Source: Membranipora membranacea (taxonomy: Eukaryota > Bryozoa > Gymnolaemata > Cheilostomatida > Membraniporidae). Taken from it: a stretch of DNA of 64,000 bases. Shown one piece after another: positions 12,041 to 22,812 of the stretch (positions are counted from its first letter, which is position 1; every line of letters starts with the position of its first letter). The DNA lies in NCBI GenBank assembly GCA_914767715.1, contig OU612068.1, positions 9,360,001 through 9,424,000 of the forward strand, given 5' to 3'. The notes under the pieces are model-generated. The model saw only the letters and a list, made by a program, of their open reading frames with translations, made no database searches and had not been told where the DNA came from. Position numbers and translations under genes: made by a program.

Positions 12041-12267
12041 TTACTCCTGAAGACGGGATGAAAGACCTGCTTGCTACCCAAAGAGCTTCGCACAGGCAAA
12101 CTATTCAATGGGATAAACCTCCGCTCACAGGGGACTCCTGAGAAAGCTGAGCTTCACTTCTTCCATATTTGAAAAATAACACAAGTTGATGTAGTAACCA
12201 TACAAACATAGCAAAATATGGGTTTCATGAAAAATAAAGGTTAGGTGGTACAGGCCTAGCATAATAT

Positions 12268-12318
12268 ATCTGTTTGATTGTTCAAAAGCGTATTATGCTT
12301 TTGAACAATCAAACAGAT
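12268..12318. repeat. Perfect 22-bp hairpin
   Basis: Arms 12268-12289 and 12297-12318 are exact reverse complements (ATCTGTTTGATTGTTC... / ...GAACAATCAAACAGAT) with a 7-base loop. It carries no terminator-type T run. Function unknown. Confidence 0.85.
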
Positions 12319-12680
12319 TTGATTCCATAAAAATCTAAGGGAAAAGTCTGCCAAATTAACACAACATTAAATTACCTGATTAAATTAGTAACAGTCAATG
12401 ACAGTTTGAAATCGATCTCCCAATGGCATCGTAATAACTGACAGAGCCTTACGTGATGATAACCTGTCAGTTATGAATGCATTTTGATTGGACCCCCGTT
12501 ATAGATAAGGGTGGCTGCCAAAGCCTCAGTCTAGCATAGACTACTTTTTGTTTTCTGGCACAGAGAGTCAGGGGTCAAAAAATAATCATTTGAAAATACA
12601 GTCACAGAGTAACATCCCAATTATTTTGCATAAAACATTTTATTAAGTATGATGCCAATTCTGAATGTCAAAAATGATCA

Positions 12681-13283
12681 GTTAGAGCAATGAACTAAAC
12701 CTTCTTTAGTTTTAATGAACTAAAGTTCTAATGAAAGTTTAATGAACTAAAGTTTTAATGAACTAAAGTTCCTTTAGTTTAGCAATGAACTAAACCTCCT
12801 TTAGGTTTAGTTCATTGGTTAGAGTAATAGTAATATGCTATATGCGATGAGCGATTATAGATAAATTCAGTATTTTTTGCCTTAAAATGTAGGCCTCTGT
12901 ATCACCAGAACAACCAAATATTGAATTACTAAATATATGAAGTTCCAACTGTTGTTGATGGGTCCTCCTTAGTCTAAGTGCTCCTACTCCAAGGCGCAGG
13001 GAGTTACCTGCGCCAGCTATCAAACTCCTCTGATAGCTGGCGCAGGTAACTCTCTGCGCCTTGGAGTCTGAGCACCTTGTTTTAGCTATGGTGGTGTTTG
13101 CTTTGGCTCTTTTTGGGTTCGATAAATTTACATGCATCAAGATCAAAAAGAGGACAACTGATACTAAATATGTGATCATAATAAGAGGCCATGTCTGTTG
13201 GTCCAATGAACTAAAGTTCAATGAACTAAAGTCCAATGAACTTTAGTTCATAGGACTTTAGTTCATTGGTTGGTCTAATCCTT
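12681..13283. repeat. Palindrome-rich element bounded by (CAATGAACTAAAG)n clusters
   Basis: Two clusters, 12689-12817 and 13203-13269, consist of repeated TGAACTAAAG units in both orientations, forming TGAACTTTAGTTCA-type palindromes. Left and right edges are inverted (CAATGAACTAAAC... / ...TTTAGTTCATTGG). Between them lies the large hairpin 12976-13078. The layout suggests a non-autonomous foldback element. No protein is encoded. Confidence 0.6.
12976..13078. repeat. 47-bp-arm hairpin with sub-palindromes in each arm
   Basis: Arms 12976-13022 and 13031-13078 are near-perfect reverse complements separated by 8 bases. Each arm itself contains GGCGCAG(G/A)GAGTTACCTGCGCC, a smaller palindrome, so the DNA or RNA could fold into a branched cruciform. 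It is locally GC-rich within AT-rich surroundings. Confidence 0.85.
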
Positions 13284-14065
13284 GTTTCACTTATTACCGG
13301 TCAACCATACCTCAAGAAATCAGCCTCGATTCTTACTGTCTATATGTAAGTTAAAATGTCTACTACTTTTATTCTAATATAAGAATATGAGAATGATATC
13401 CATGCGAACGCATATTTCCATATATACACACATAATACACAACATGGCTGACATTGTTCTGTGTATTAAAATTACACCTCAGACTGACCATATGAGTTGT
13501 CAACAACATCGTTTTAGCAATATATATTTTTAAGGTTTTCAAACAATATTTCAATAGCTTTAAAGATAAAACAATGGCTATCCATGAGTTTATTCACACT
13601 TAGGGAGTTGGACATCGACACGCCAGACCAGATAGAGATGATTACATCACAGTTAACTATCAGAACATATCCGATCGAAACATATACCCATTTATAAAAA
13701 ACGTTGCATGCAGCAGCAGTTGAACTCTTCAACATCCCATATTCCTATGACGGCATTATGCATTATGGAAAAACTGTGAGTATTAAATTTCTTCTGACAA
13801 CAATTTCAGTGAGGAAAGTCTTAGTCATAAACGACTGCTGAAAATTTACAGGACACAGAGCTCATTGTTATGTTATTTTGGTTTCCCTCAGATGAACTTT
13901 CTCCTATTCTCAGTACATACACAGCTGTGCAGAAAAGGCGTGAATATGGACCGAATAACAAACCTAGACAGTTAACAGTATGGAGAATTAGCATTGAGGC
14001 AGTGAACCATTTAGTTGGGATTGTTGTTAAACTGAATATCCGTTGGTATTATCATTGCTTTGCTA
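13284..14065. other. Intergenic, nothing recognised
   Basis: Only short chance ORFs. The last 60-70 bases may be a degenerate outer extension of the large inverted repeat that follows. Confidence 0.45.
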
Positions 14066-15779
14066 CCATGGCCCATAACTGCCAAACCTTATTGTTCACA
14101 GAAAACACCTACTATTTTTTTTTTGTGAGTAGGATTTGCCTATGTGCTCAGAGCAAACACCTACTAGATTTTCTTAAGCACCTGATTTTGGCTATCAGTT
14201 AAGAGTAAAAGCATAGTAGTTCAGAGAAAACGCATGCTATTTTTTTAAAGTGCTTGATTTTGGCTATGAGTTCAGAGTAAGAGCATGGTAGTTCAGAGAA
14301 AATGCATGCTATTTTTCTTACAGTGCTTGATTTTGGCTATGAGCTCAGAGAAAACACCCATGTGCTCAGGGAAAACACCCATGTGCTCAGAGAAAACACA
14401 TGCTAATTTTTAACAGTTGACTGATTTTGGCTATGAGCTCAGAGAAAACACCTATATGCCCAGAGAAAACACCTATTGTGCTCACAGAAAACACCTATAT
14501 GCCCAGAGAAAACACCCATGTGCTCAGGGAAAACACATGCTAATTTTTAACAGTTGACTGATTTTGGCTATGAGCTCAGAGAAAACACCTATATGCCCAG
14601 AGAAAACACCTATTGTGCTCACAGAAAACACCTATATGCCCAGAGAAAACACCAATGTGCTCAGGGAAAACACATGCTAATTTTTAACAGTTGACTGATT
14701 TTGGCTATGAGCTCAGAGAAAACACCTATATGCCCAGAGAAAACACCTATTGTGCTCACAGAAAACACCTATATGCCCAGAGAAAACACCCATGTGCTCA
14801 GGGAAAACACATGCTGATTTTTAACAGTTGACTGATTTTGGCTATGAGCTCAGAGAAAACACCTAGTAGTTTGAGAGTAGTTTTTTCTGCTTCTGAAATC
14901 TTGATGTTCCAAAGACTATTTCAGACTACATACCGATCATTTATGTCGACCTGTATTGCAATGTTTATACCACTAGCTGATATTGGGATGTGAAAATAAC
15001 GGAAGCGACTTACTACTGGAGATGGTGGAGCGTAACACCAGTCAAACCCAGCCATAACGAACGATTGAAGCAGGGAAAGTGGGATTGAAGCAAGGGTGAG
15101 GGAGATTTGAATGCAAATTCACAACAACCAAGGACACCGTGCAACAACAGAGGCCAGCCTATTTGGTTGTTTTGTTTTTGCCAGAATGATGAGCAGCTTT
15201 TTTGGTACCCAGTGTATAGAGCTCACGGTTATTGACTGCCAATAGTAGTAGGCAACGTATAAATACCTAGCAGAAAAAAACCATGGTGTTTTCGCTCAAC
15301 TACTAGGTATATTCTCTGAGCACATAGGTGTTTGCTCTGGCCTATAAGGTATTTGCTGTGAGCTCATATATGCCAAAATCAGTCAACTTTTTAAAATTAG
15401 CATGTGTTTTCTCTGAGCACATGGGTGTTTTCTCTGGGCATATAGGTGTTTTCTCTGAGCACATGGGTGTTTACTCTGAGCACATGGGTGTTTTCTCTGA
15501 GCTCATAGCCAAGATCAGTCAACTGTTAAAAATCAGCATGCATTTTCTCTGAACTACCATGCTTTTACTCTGAACTCATAGCCAAAATCAAGCACTTTAA
15601 AAAAATAGCATGCATTTTCTCTGAACTACTATGCTTTTACTCTGAACTGATAGCCAAAATCAGGTGATAAAGAAAATCTAGAAGGTGTTTGCTCTGAGCA
15701 CATAGGCAAATCCTGGTCACACAAAAAAATGAGTAGGTGTTTTCTGTGAACAATAAGGTTTGGTAGTTATGGGCCATGG
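14066..15779. repeat. 1.7-kb inverted repeat of GAGAAAACACC-type units
   Basis: Left arm is about 14066-14893, right arm about 15262-15779, with a unique spacer of about 370 bases. The outer tips read CCATGGCCCATAACT and its complement (GGGCCATGG ends at 15779). Both arms carry the same order of blocks: GATTTTGGCTATGAG, TAGTTCAGAGAAAA(T/C)GCATGC, CTCAGAGAAAACACCC(T/A)TGTG. The inner tips match too (CACCTAGTAGTT). The left arm is longer because of a tandem expansion. Open frames here (SEHMGVFSGHIGVFSE type) are by-products of the repeat. Confidence 0.85.
14401..14815. repeat. 137-bp tandem repeat in the left arm
   Basis: TGCTAATTTTTAACAGTTGA recurs at about 14401, 14538, 14675 and, as TGCTGATTTTT, at 14812, a constant period of 137 bases. 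Each unit holds four or so copies of CAGAGAAAACACC spaced about 18 bases apart, with small changes (CTATATGCC, CCATGTGCT, CTATTGTGCT). Confidence 0.85.
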
Positions 15780-15904
15780 TACTTTGCTGTCCACAATACA
15801 TGTTTCCTAGTAATTGCTTCACTGATTTCGATCCGATGTTTTAAACTGAAAATTGCAATAGAATTGGCAGCCTGTTGTCATTGATGTGTTACAGATTCTC
15901 TGGG

Positions 15905-15911
15905 TATAAAA
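15905..15911 (+). promoter_or_regulatory. Candidate TATA box for small secreted-peptide gene
   Basis: TATAAAA about 138 bases before the ATG at 16043. The expected transcription start would be near 15935. Confidence 0.4.
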
Positions 15912-16042
15912 TGCATGAACAGCCGTACTGATTTCACATGTTGGTGTTTTCTCGTAGAGAGGACTGTACAGAGGTGTTTATAAATCTGAACTTTGTAGAG
16001 CAACAAATTTATTTTGAAGCTTTTTTTAATCTGAAAGTGGAC

Positions 16043-17149
16043 ATGATGAAGATCTACATCTACTTGGTGAGTTAGCAGTAAAGATAATCTCTTCATTTTT
16101 TGAGAATAATTTTTCTCCAATCCTAATTCGACTGTCAATTTAATGTAGCATACAACCCCGGTACCATGAGATATGATTCCACTTGCATTTTGCCTTCATA
16201 TATAGGCAACATACTCAACAATGAAAGTCCAAGGTATGAGCTCTGGTTCTGCACCACAGTCCAGTCAGCAGCCCCTACACCCCAATGGCTGTAATAAACT
16301 GAATTAATTTGGGTAGCTATGTTTTGATTATAACCTCATAGAAATTGCGTTATTTTTATGTATTGAAAGCAATAATTTGTTTTTGCAGATAATTTTGTAA
16401 TTAAGAAGACTGCTTGTGTATTGAGATTAAAACAAACAAAATATAACGGCTTTAATTCTAAAAAAAGTTCTTTTATGCATAAATTTTTCCCATTAATATA
16501 TTTATTTTGAGAGTATTGACACTGGCTAATCATATTGGGTATACTTGTTACTGGAACGAAATGGCGGTAGAGAGTTTGCAATTGAAATGATTAAATTTCT
16601 ATATTTTAATATTTATTTACAACATACAAGTTTAGAAGGAGTACATCATTACGCATCGCATATCAAAATATAACTTTGTGGATTTTCCCTCAGAAGTTCA
16701 ACACGAAATTACTTTTATCAGATATTTTCAAGGTCACCTTTGTTTATTTTTGTAGTCCGTTGCAATGTTATACGTTGGGTTGATGGATCTTATTGTGGCA
16801 GCTAGAATAGGCAGCAAGCATGCAGCAGCAAGCAGCAAGAAAGTCAGTTCTGGAGGAGTTACCAATGGTGTTAAAAGAAGACATAGAAGTAAGTTAATTA
16901 AACTCATTTTCTCTAGCCTTGACCATACTTTGAGTTGAATTATTACAATGATGATTGGATGCTACTCCTTGAACCTTCAAGGCAAAGTTAGAAAACACAT
17001 GAAAAACATAAAAAATGCTCTGTTTTAAACAGGATGAAAATGGTATTTTATAATTTTGCGATCAATTTGCAAAAATTTTAATATTCGATTATGGATCGAA
17101 TATATTTTCAGAAAATGTGGCGTTTGAGCCATTTTTGAGAAGAAATTAA
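16043..17149 (+). CDS. Candidate small secreted peptide precursor (3 exons, about 64 aa)
   Basis: Proposed exons: 16043-16066 (ATGATG... then donor GTGAGT), 16756-16888 (acceptor TTTTTGTAG, donor GTAAGT), 17112-17149 (acceptor TATTTTCAG, ends TAA). Phases fit. The protein would start with a hydrophobic leader split by intron 1 (MMKIYIYL | SVAMLYVGLMDLIVAA). Next is a short Ser/Ala/Lys-rich stretch, a basic run KRRHRK that could be a convertase site, and a C-terminal NVAFEPFLRRN. No family recognised. The frame is also open upstream to an ATG at 15938, which would place the leader internally. The last exon is the least certain part. It could be a peptide hormone-like precursor or a chance assembly. 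Confidence 0.35.
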
Positions 17150-18199
17150 GAATTAGCTGTCCAGAGAGACCTTTTTGCAAAGATTTATTCCACTGTGATT
17201 GCAATATTTGCGGACAAAAAATTGAATACGATGTCAAATCTTAACGATATCACAAGGGGTCGTAGGACTAGCAATCTGTCGAATTATACTGAGCATCACT
17301 GCGAAAAATTAAACAAGAACCTGCAATGAGATGCCATGAACATGTCAACAGTAAATATTCACAAGGTTAATCAGCTCTCTGGAACATGCAATATTTACAT
17401 AACGCATCGATGAAGGCATGTTTAAATGAGGCAGGCCATGGCGCTGAATGATGGTTTACATATTGTTAAATGAACATGTAGGAATTTGCCAGTCAGGACT
17501 GTCACATCAGCATCATTTCCTTATAATCGCTACCAATATCACAGTTGGCCCTCAGAGCACCTGTTGATGTAGCCTGTCTTGACAAGCAATGTTCGGTACT
17601 TTTTCAAAATTGACCTGCTGAAAAAGTCGTTGGCCCTACCTATGAATTAATCTAAATCAAAAAATCTATCTATTGAAATAATCTGGTAACGAGGATATGG
17701 AAAATAATAATTGTCATTTTTTAGTATCCATCTTAACCAGCTGTTATGCATTCAGTTTCGTCTCCTCGGAGATATTGTTATGCACAATACATCAAAGTCA
17801 AAGTCAAAGTCAAAGTCAAAGTCAAAGTTTGCACAGTTACACAGTATGGTAATCACCGCATCCAAGTCACAATCTTTGTTGGGTCATGGTTCATTCACTC
17901 AAAACTTTCACAGTTACTGGTACTTTTCCTGAAAAGGGTACACAAATCAAAATTGTTTGTATATGCTATCAATAAAACATTGTCATGGACGATCATGTTG
18001 ATAACACTGCAAGGAAAATTCAATCCAATGTTCCCTTGTTTGGATAATTTTGTATCCGCAGAGGGACAGCCATGACATTCTTGCATCATTTTTGTATATA
18101 ATTCTTTCATTCGTCTCAGCAGATTTTTAAGCATAAATTGTTTCCTGTCTACCGACTTTGAAGGCTTTCGCTGATTCAAGTCTTAAAAGCGAGATACAA
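17150..18199. other. Intergenic; short hexamer repeat only
   Basis: No gene supported. (TCAAAG) tandem repeat of about six units at 17792-17828. The stretch ends where similarity to the copy B upstream region begins. Confidence 0.5.
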
Positions 18200-18640
18200 G
18201 ATTTTTTGCAATGATTGATGCTGACACAGGAGGAATAATCACTGCCGGCATCTCTTTAACATTTTCTTATGTCTTTCGGCCTAGGTGGATATCAGGATAG
18301 GAGAAAGCATCAAGGCATTTCATCTTGAGTGACACAATTTTTATGGCACTAAAACAAAAATGTATAAATGAATACTTTTTTATATGGTTATGGTGGACAC
18401 TTATGGTAAGGTGTTGAGATGTATTCGACCTAAGTAGTTATATTTGCTGCAATACCTCAATTTTGAGTCACCAGGTAGAAGACAAGATACATTGCCAAGG
18501 TTCAAGGTGGTTGCCAAAGCCTTATCAAGATTATCTCAGAAGCTAAAAAGGGAAAGACCCAACTCCCGATTTAACGAAATTTCATAGAATATTACAGTAC
18601 TTATTCTCAAAAGTATTTGTCACAGAAGAAATAAAAGTAA
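18200..18640 (+). repeat. Duplicated upstream block of M4 copy C
   Basis: Related to about 3940-4550 upstream of copy B (shared strings such as GGCTAAAAAGGGAAAGACCC and TTCATAGAATATTACAGT). After about 18625 the match jumps to copy B intron 1 (about 5345, AACAGCTT). About 800 bases carrying TATA box and exon 1 are therefore absent here. Confidence 0.75.
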
Positions 18641-18740
18641 ACAGCTTATAATTCAATACCTTTTGATATTGAGAAATTGAAACAGTACTCGTATTTGTGT
18701 GTGATACTACCTTTTTATATGCTCATTTCCTACATTTCAG

Positions 18741-21470
18741 AGGGTGGTAAGGGGAAATTCTTACGTCCACAAGCAGTCAAGACTCTCTCAGATACACCAG
18801 ATTTCCTTGTTGAAAATAGCAGAGATAGAAAAGGCTCTTTTAAGAAACTTCGAACTAAGGGTAAAGTCACAAAATGGACGCAGACTGTTGACGGCATCCC
18901 TGTTTATGGCTCCGTACTAACAACTCATGGAGATGAGAAAGGTAATTCCTAACATCTTATTTCTTTTTCTATCAAAATGTCTTCTGCCATCAAAAGAATA
19001 TTTGACCAAACATATTTTTCCAAACCAAGTAACCATTCAAAGCCTTTTTAGTTTCACATGCTGCTTCTTCTTGTTTACAGGAGTGATAAAGAAAGTACAG
19101 GGATTTGCCTCGCAATCAGTTGGACTCGTTGATACCCGCCCAGAGATCTCTGAAGACGAAGCTGTACAAACACTTAGAGCTCAATGGAATCACACAAGAA
19201 CAGTAGAAGAGGTGGAGGTTAGACTCGACGACCCTGAGTTACAGGTTCTTAATACTGTAAGTAATATTGTTCAGTTAACGCCAGTCAGGGAACCAATATA
19301 TTAAACTCTATAGCCTTCTCATTCTTTCTACAAACTAATTTTGTATTGAATATGAACCCCAATAATATTGAAATAACACAATATATCCGTGACCAGTATC
19401 GGTAATGCTATTCTTTATTTATGTTCTCAGGAAGATGGATTGGACAAACTAGTCTATAAGATTGCTTATTTTATTGCCTGGAGCAAACCAGGAGCTCACA
19501 GAGATAATGACAGAGTTATCCCTGCCTACATAAACGGTAAATTAATGCAATCACTTATGCAAAACCCTCGGCTTATTGTTTGCTGGCTGATGGTTCATGT
19601 TCCAGCAACTCCATCAATGACTGGTTACGCGTATGATTGGGGGATTAATATACCAATATAGCAGAATATTCAATCTAAGAGACAACTGTGCCACTAAGGT
19701 CGTAACATCTTTCAATATTGTTAATTTTGCAGGTCTGGTCGATGCCCACACTGGAGAAGTTGTAAAATCCTGGAATAGTTTGCAGCTTGACAATATTAGA
19801 GCTATTGTTGGTAACGAGAAAACTGGTATAGAATTTGCGGATATCAATGTTGAGAAAACAGGCAGAGACAGCTGTAAACACAGAGATGCTGAGAGGAGAG
19901 TTGAGGTATGCTTTTAGTGACTTATTCATAAAAACGTCTTGGACACGCTTACTCATAGCTTTGTCGGAGTTCAGTACCTACAGTTATGCTTGTAAGTGAC
20001 AAGTTTCCCAAACCCAGCCTCTCCCCTTGCATACTGACAACATTCAAGGTCTGACTTCTCTGACATTACAGGTAGTTGATATCAGGAATATGAAGAGTGA
20101 ATTTCAGTGTGAGAAAGCTGATGATATATTTTGGGATTTATTCACCTCGACTGGAGGCTACAGTCCCAGAAATGAAGTCTTCTTGTACGCCACACAGTTT
20201 GTAGATATGTGGAATGAACTGATGGGAGATTCAGTACAACCATATAAAACCTCTACTTCTTACCTGACTTTCTATGTACACTATGGCTCTGGGTATCAGA
20301 ACGCTTTCTTTGAAGGAACCGCCTTCTACTTTGGAGATGGGTAAGTTATAATTACACTTTTAGACAATCAACCTCACAATATAAAATCAATGTGGCTACA
20401 TACTTCACATGGCTACCGCATCATCTGTTGAGCTTCCATTATTACAGCATTAACATGTGGAAGCATCTGGACCATAGCATTTTGGTCCAAATAAGAAATT
20501 CTATTTTTACAGCATTGTGATATTGAAAGTTGAAACCAAAGTATATATCGGTTATTTTGCTTTACAGTGAGAAAATCTTATACCCGCTGACCAGTCTTGA
20601 TATTGTGTGCCATGAGATCGGACACGCTGTCACTCGGTGGCATGGAGGAAACCTTGAATACTGGAAACAGTCTGGTGCTATGAACGAGGCCTACTCTGAT
20701 ATTCTAGGTGAGATAAGAAAGGAAATTAAAACTTGTGTAAATCAAAGTCAATTTGAAATGATCTGGTGAATGTGGCTTGGTTAGGACTGACATTCGGACA
20801 GCACTCTTTATATCTGTTCAATATTGTAAACAAGAATGCAAAATGCTCATGATGTCATGTGAACTTTGTAGCAGAGACTTGTGACATTCACTTCAAGAAG
20901 AAGAACAATTTCCTGATTGCTGAAGATATCATCAGACTACCTTATCGTCAGTACTTTAGAAACATGTGTGATCCTAAACTTGCCCATCGATCAATTGACC
21001 ACATGGATCAGTACAACGATGGTATCAATGTTCACTACTCATCCGGTATTTATAACAAGGCTTGGTGCACTCTGGTCAAAACTGCTGGATGGACTTATAT
21101 CAAGGCTTTCAAGGTAAGAAACAAGCGGCCTTCACCAAAATTACTTTCCAAAATTAGGAACACCATATTTTTTTAGTTCCTGTTTAAGACGGGATTTCTT
21201 TGTGTTTAGTGTAGCCATCATGATATTGATACAACTGCACACAACTCCAATTCTCTTGCTCACTTTTCCAATGATCGCTGTCTGTATTTTAAATTGAATT
21301 AATTTTGCTTCTAGGTGTTCACTGACGCAAACCTGTTATACTGGAACCCTACCAGTACGATGCATTGTGGAGCTTGTGGAGTAGAGACTGCAGCTGAGGA
21401 CAGAGGTTATAGTAAAGCTGATGTCACTGCTGCCTTTGATGTCGTCGGTGTGAGCTGTGGAAAATGTTAG
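18741..21470 (+). CDS. M4 (thermolysin-like) metallopeptidase, copy C; first exon missing
   Basis: Exons matching copy B exons 2-9: 18741-18941, 19081-19256, 19431-19536, 19733-19905, 20072-20340, 20568-20707, 20872-21113, 21315-21470 (TAG). All splice sites are kept. Exon 6 is 21 bases and exon 8 is 3 bases shorter, both multiples of three, and no stop interrupts the frame. HEIGH, GAMNEAYSD and INVHYSSG keep all zinc and catalytic residues. It is diverged from A/B in the propeptide (EGGKGKFLRP) and around the exon 8 start. No exon homologous to exon 1 (signal peptide, ATG) exists at the expected place. The nearest in-frame ATG is 18719, inside former intron 1, and gives only a short leader. 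Either a different first exon is used or this is a recent, still open pseudogene. Confidence 0.85.
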
Positions 21471-21521
21471 ACATCGATTAAATAGAATTTGATCAAAGAG
21501 AGTCATACTAACTGATCTCCA

Positions 21522-21527
21522 AATAAA
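21522..21527 (+). terminator. Polyadenylation signal of M4 copy C
   Basis: AATAAA about 50 bases after the copy C stop codon. The same signal is present in the orphan 3' end near 8695. Confidence 0.5.
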
Positions 21528-21848
21528 CAGCCTACGTGCAAACCCACATGAAACATGTCTATTTAACCTATCCACCAATGCCGTTCTACAAAAACCCTGT
21601 CTGCACATTTAAATGACTTGTTTGAAAGGCTTAGCATAGCCAGGATAAGGATTCTAAGTAAACACTGATAAATAAATGCTCTTTTGCTGTTGACGTTGAT
21701 CATATCATGTCTGGGCATAATAATCGTCTAATAGCTTTGATTACGATTAGCTTTGCCGTGCAGAAATACTCAGCATAGCACCAAGACACTGTGTTGCTAG
21801 GCAGAAAGTAACTACCTACCAATAACAGAAAATTGAATTGGCAAATTA

Positions 21849-22812
21849 TTAAACAAAACAAGTGTAACAAAATGTATTTCACAAACAATAACATTAAGTA
21901 AGATTAAAAATCCTTTATCGCTTTTGTCAGGGCAGTTTGACGTTGCATAAAAGAGGCATAATTACGGGCACTTGCCGAAAGGCAGATCTGGTTTGATAGC
22001 AGGAGAGGTTTGACGACATAAAAAAGTTTGATTAAACTCCGAGTAACTTCATACTTTTACTTAAGGCTTTGATGTTAGCGGCAGGAATTATTTGATTAAT
22101 TACACCTTTTAGGACAAAGAATAAGGCAGTAAACAAGGTTTCAGTATGACATCTATACTGTTTCACTGTTGACACTCTGCATTAAAACATAACCTTGAAG
22201 GGAGCCAATTACGTGAGTCTTAGTTTTGAGATCATCTGTGACCAGTATTGCTGTTTGAATCTCAGCTTGACACAGGAAATAGAATTAAGACACGTCCCTC
22301 AACACAGGAAACGGATAGCACGATTCAAGTAGGTACACGACCGGAATGTTTTAATTTATCAATACTTCAATTAAACTAAACAATAAGTGAGCAATGTGCA
22401 TGACTGCCAGTGTCTACGGCATTGGTTTAATAAACTGGGTTTCGGCAGCATGTTATTTCGTACTGAAGCAGTCGGCAGCATGTCTGGGGTTTTTGTCCTC
22501 CCAGGTACGCTTGACCCAATAGGCTTTGATTTGTCGACAATGTTCATGAAATTAGCAGCTCAGCTATTTGTTTATGGAAGTGTTTTGTGAGACTATCTTA
22601 AAAAGTAGATAGCTTTACATAAATTTCATGACAAATAAGCTGGCAGGTACACAAACGAATTAGGACCAACAAGCTCTTAAACCGCTGTTGCCATGAACTG
22701 TTCATAACTTTCATTCAATTTGATTGATTGCTATCTGATAAAAGTACTTAACATTTGAAGTTCAGCGATACTGACCAACTTGAATAGCAGTTGGTTAATT
22801 CTGTTTTCCTCT
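21849..22812. other. Intergenic between M4 copy C and the Death-domain gene
   Basis: No supported gene. An ORF at 22387-22590 has no recognisable content. The region should include the promoter of the next gene, but no clear TATA box was found. Confidence 0.45.

Noticed and set aside
15328-15552. ORF with GVFSEHMGVYSEHMG-type repeats
   Set aside because: Reading of the right arm of the inverted repeat; the opposite arm does not keep a frame and no splice or start context supports it.
14066-15779. CRISPR-like regular repeats
   Set aside because: Eukaryotic DNA, spacers are not unique, repeat steps vary and the units are in inverted arms.
16756-16888. Resemblance of SSKKVSSGGV..VKRRHR to the histone H3 tail ending at a known H3.3 intron position
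   Set aside because: Similarity is short and low-complexity, the upstream part is a hydrophobic leader, and no exon with the H3 core was found downstream.
17746-18075. ORFs with KVKVKVKV or KSKSKSKS runs
   Set aside because: Caused by the TCAAAG hexamer repeat.
22387-22590. 67-aa ORF upstream of the Death-domain gene
   Set aside because: No recognisable content, no supporting signals; expected by chance.
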